Below are positions 13,972-15,442 of a stretch of 15,442 nt of DNA, piece after piece. The position numbers were made by a program, and so were the translations under genes. The notes under the pieces were generated by a model. That model was given only the letters and a program-made list of their open reading frames with translations, did not search any database and was not told where the DNA came from. The DNA is taken from positions 1-15,442 of the forward strand of contig JAITHS010000391.1 in NCBI GenBank assembly GCA_031279875.1, read 5' to 3'. Source of the DNA: Tannerella sp. (GTDB lineage Bacteria; Bacteroidota; Bacteroidia; Bacteroidales; Tannerellaceae). Numbering within the stretch: the stretch's first letter is position 1; the number at the start of each line of letters is the position of its first letter.

Positions 13972-15413
13972 AAGCAGCAATCAACAGAAGGTCTTTCCTC
14001 ACTTCCGCTGCTTTCGGAACGGGAGCTTTGCTGACAGGCTGCGGTGACAGCGGTAAACCCTTGCAGTGGTTTAAAAACCCTGCAAGTGGTTCAAAAAACC
14101 CTGCAAGTGGTTCAAAAAACCCTGCAAGTGGTTCAAAAAACCCTGCAAGTGGTTCAAAAAACCCTGCAAGTGGTTCAAAAGACGGTTTACTATTGCCCGA
14201 AAACGAATGGAACATCCCTTCGGAATTATCCGACAAAGCTGATGACGGCAAAGACCTCAAAGTAGCATTGATAGGTTGCGGCAATCGCGGTACGGGCGCG
14301 GCGTTGGATATGCTTAACGCTGCCGACGGAGTTAGTATTACAGTTTTGGCAGACTTGTTTGCCGACCGTCTCGAAACGGCACGTAAGACGCTAAAAGAAA
14401 AACGTAATCAACAAATATCCGACAACCGTTGTTTCACCGGCTTTGACAGCTATCTCAAAGCCATCGATACCGACGTCGATTTAGTTATCCTTGCTACGCC
14501 GCCGGCTTTTCGTCCGCAGCATTTCAAGGCATCGGTAGAGGCAGGTAAGCATGTGTTTTTTGAGAAACCGGCTGCCGTTGACCCTGTCGGAGCACGCTCT
14601 GTAATCGCATCATCAAAAATAGCCTTAAACAAAGGCCTCGCAGTCATTACAGGAACGCAACGACATCACCAACGCAGCTATATCGAAAGCTATAAACATA
14701 TACAGCGAGGACTGATTGGAAACATCGTCGCCGCAAGGATATACTGGAATACCGGTAAACACTGGCTCAAATATAAGCAAAAAGAATGGACGGATATAGA
14801 ATGGATGATACGCGACTGGGGTAACTGGACATGGCTCTCCGGCGACCATATAGTAGAGCAGCATGTACATAATATCGACGTCATAAACTGGTTTACAGGC
14901 TCTCATCCCATCCGCGCTACCGCTATGGGAGCACACCAACGCAGAGCTACCGGCGACCAGTATGATATGTTTGCCGTTGACTATGTTTATCCGAGCGGGA
15001 TGCATACAAGCAGCATGAGCCGACAAATCGACGGTTGTTCAAATAATATATCCGAACATCTTGTCGGCACCAAAGGAACATGGCAAAACAACGGCGTTAT
15101 AAAAGACCATGCCGGTAACGTGCTATGGAAATATGACAAGGAAAAAGAAAAACAAGAGTTTAAACAGACTAACGAGTTTGTACTTGAACATGTAAATCTC
15201 ATTAACCACATTCGCCACAGCAAGCCGATAAGCCATGCCGAACTAACAGCCGTATCCTCGCTGACCGCTATCATGGGACGTATCTCCGCCTATACAGGAA
15301 AAGATGTTACATGGCAACAGATGATGCAGTCCGACCTGAACATCGTCCCAAACGACTTGACCCTCCGCAACGTAGATATGAAACAGTATGCTTTCGCCGT
15401 GCCGGGGCAGTAG
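13968..15413 (+). CDS. Lipoprotein Gfo/Idh/MocA oxidoreductase with a repeat-built linker
   Basis: A 481-residue protein. The signal INRRSFLTSAAFG ends in a clear lipobox, LTGC, so Cys25 is the expected lipidation site, and the twin arginine suggests Tat export. Residues 37-71 are five exact NPASGSK heptads, encoded by a dispersed DNA repeat, forming a flexible linker between anchor and enzyme. The Rossmann motif GCGNRG (103-108) follows, then FEKP with catalytic Lys200, and EQHVHNID (Glu297, His299, His301, Asp304). The remainder is the usual alpha/beta substrate domain. It probably oxidises, or by NAD recycling hydrolyses, a sugar or glycoside at the cell envelope. Whether it serves the sulfosugar pathway is not shown; it is 239 bp of repeat-rich DNA plus one gene removed from the main operon. 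Confidence 0.85.
   Translation: MKAAINRRSFLTSAAFGTGALLTGCGDSGKPLQWFKNPASGSKNPASGSKNPASGSKNPASGSKNPASGSKDGLLLPENEWNIPSELSDKADDGKDLKVALIGCGNRGTGAALDMLNAADGVSITVLADLFADRLETARKTLKEKRNQQISDNRCFTGFDSYLKAIDTDVDLVILATPPAFRPQHFKASVEAGKHVFFEKPAAVDPVGARSVIASSKIALNKGLAVITGTQRHHQRSYIESYKHIQRGLIGNIVAARIYWNTGKHWLKYKQKEWTDIEWMIRDWGNWTWLSGDHIVEQHVHNIDVINWFTGSHPIRATAMGAHQRRATGDQYDMFAVDYVYPSGMHTSSMSRQIDGCSNNISEHLVGTKGTWQNNGVIKDHAGNVLWKYDKEKEKQEFKQTNEFVLEHVNLINHIRHSKPISHAELTAVSSLTAIMGRISAYTGKDVTWQQMMQSDLNIVPNDLTLRNVDMKQYAFAVPGQ
14055..14180. repeat. In-frame 21-bp tandem array of the dispersed unit
   Basis: One degenerate copy (core CCCTTGCAGTGGTTT at 14058-14072) is followed by five copies with core CCCTGCAAGTGGTTC starting at 14078, 14099, 14120, 14141 and 14162, an exact 21-bp period. 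Its reverse complement, AACCACTTGCAGGGTT, is the same family as the units at 187-224 and 12952-12989. The period is a multiple of three, so the array reads as repeated NPASGSK in the lipoprotein gene. It has no spacers and is not a CRISPR. Confidence 0.92.
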
Positions 15414-15442
15414 AAGTAGAAGGGGACGAGCGGACGAGTTGA

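Noticed and set aside
14055..14180. Possible CRISPR array
   Set aside because: The units are contiguous with a fixed 21-bp period and no unique spacers, lie in frame in a gene, and no cas gene is present.
15414..15442. Short GGACGAG direct repeat at the right edge
   Set aside because: Only two copies are visible before the window ends, so it cannot be judged.

Overview
The window looks like a chromosomal segment of an anaerobic member of the Bacteroidota. The signs are promoter elements of the Bacteroidetes type (TTTG, 19 bp, TAnnTTTG), few Shine-Dalgarno sequences, a Bacteroides-like glucuronate isomerase, a clostridial-type rubredoxin, and several Tat- or lipoprotein-exported oxidoreductases and TIM-barrel proteins. 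Intergenic DNA is crowded with small dispersed repeats: 7-bp tandem runs, a 19-21 bp quasi-palindromic unit, and MITE-like inverted repeats.

Layout. Positions 2-139 hold the tail of an unidentified gene, followed by a repeat-filled gap. On the minus strand lie a 54-residue rubredoxin gene and uxaC, expressed leftward from a well-formed promoter. A LacI-family regulator gene diverges from them (1930-2967). Next comes a tightly packed plus-strand operon (3099-11866) with almost no spacing: exported Gfo/Idh/MocA oxidoreductase, GPH-family sugar:cation symporter, fucose-isomerase-fold isomerase, DUF4867-like protein, split transketolase (two genes), RpiB-fold isomerase, iron-type alcohol dehydrogenase, and TauE/SafE-type anion permease. 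A Hyi-like exported TIM barrel follows 12 bp later. After a repeat-bearing gap there is an IolE-like TIM barrel and a lipoprotein Gfo/Idh/MocA oxidoreductase (13039-15413).

Main interpretation. The 4307-11866 gene set matches, step for step, the sulfo-transketolase route of sulfoquinovose (SQ) breakdown. SQ is imported (GPH symporter, as with YihO) and isomerised to sulfofructose. Two transketolase steps onto glyceraldehyde-3-phosphate, separated by an RpiB-like isomerisation of the C4 sulfosugar, give xylulose-5-phosphate and sulfoacetaldehyde. The Fe-ADH reduces this to isethionate, and the TauE-like permease exports it. Substitutions in the transketolase C-subunit and the RpiB-like protein, at positions that bind phosphate or sugar in the ordinary enzymes, fit a sulfonated substrate. 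No GH31 sulfoquinovosidase is present. The exported Gfo/Idh/MocA protein that opens the operon is a candidate NAD-dependent (GH188-like) sulfoquinovosidase, and the distal exported oxidoreductase/TIM-barrel genes may extend this front end.

Regulation. A perfect 22-bp palindrome with a central CG lies just downstream of the -7 box of the operon promoter and is the likely operator for the adjacent LacI protein. Function assignments rest on reading the sequence and on family knowledge; no searches were run.
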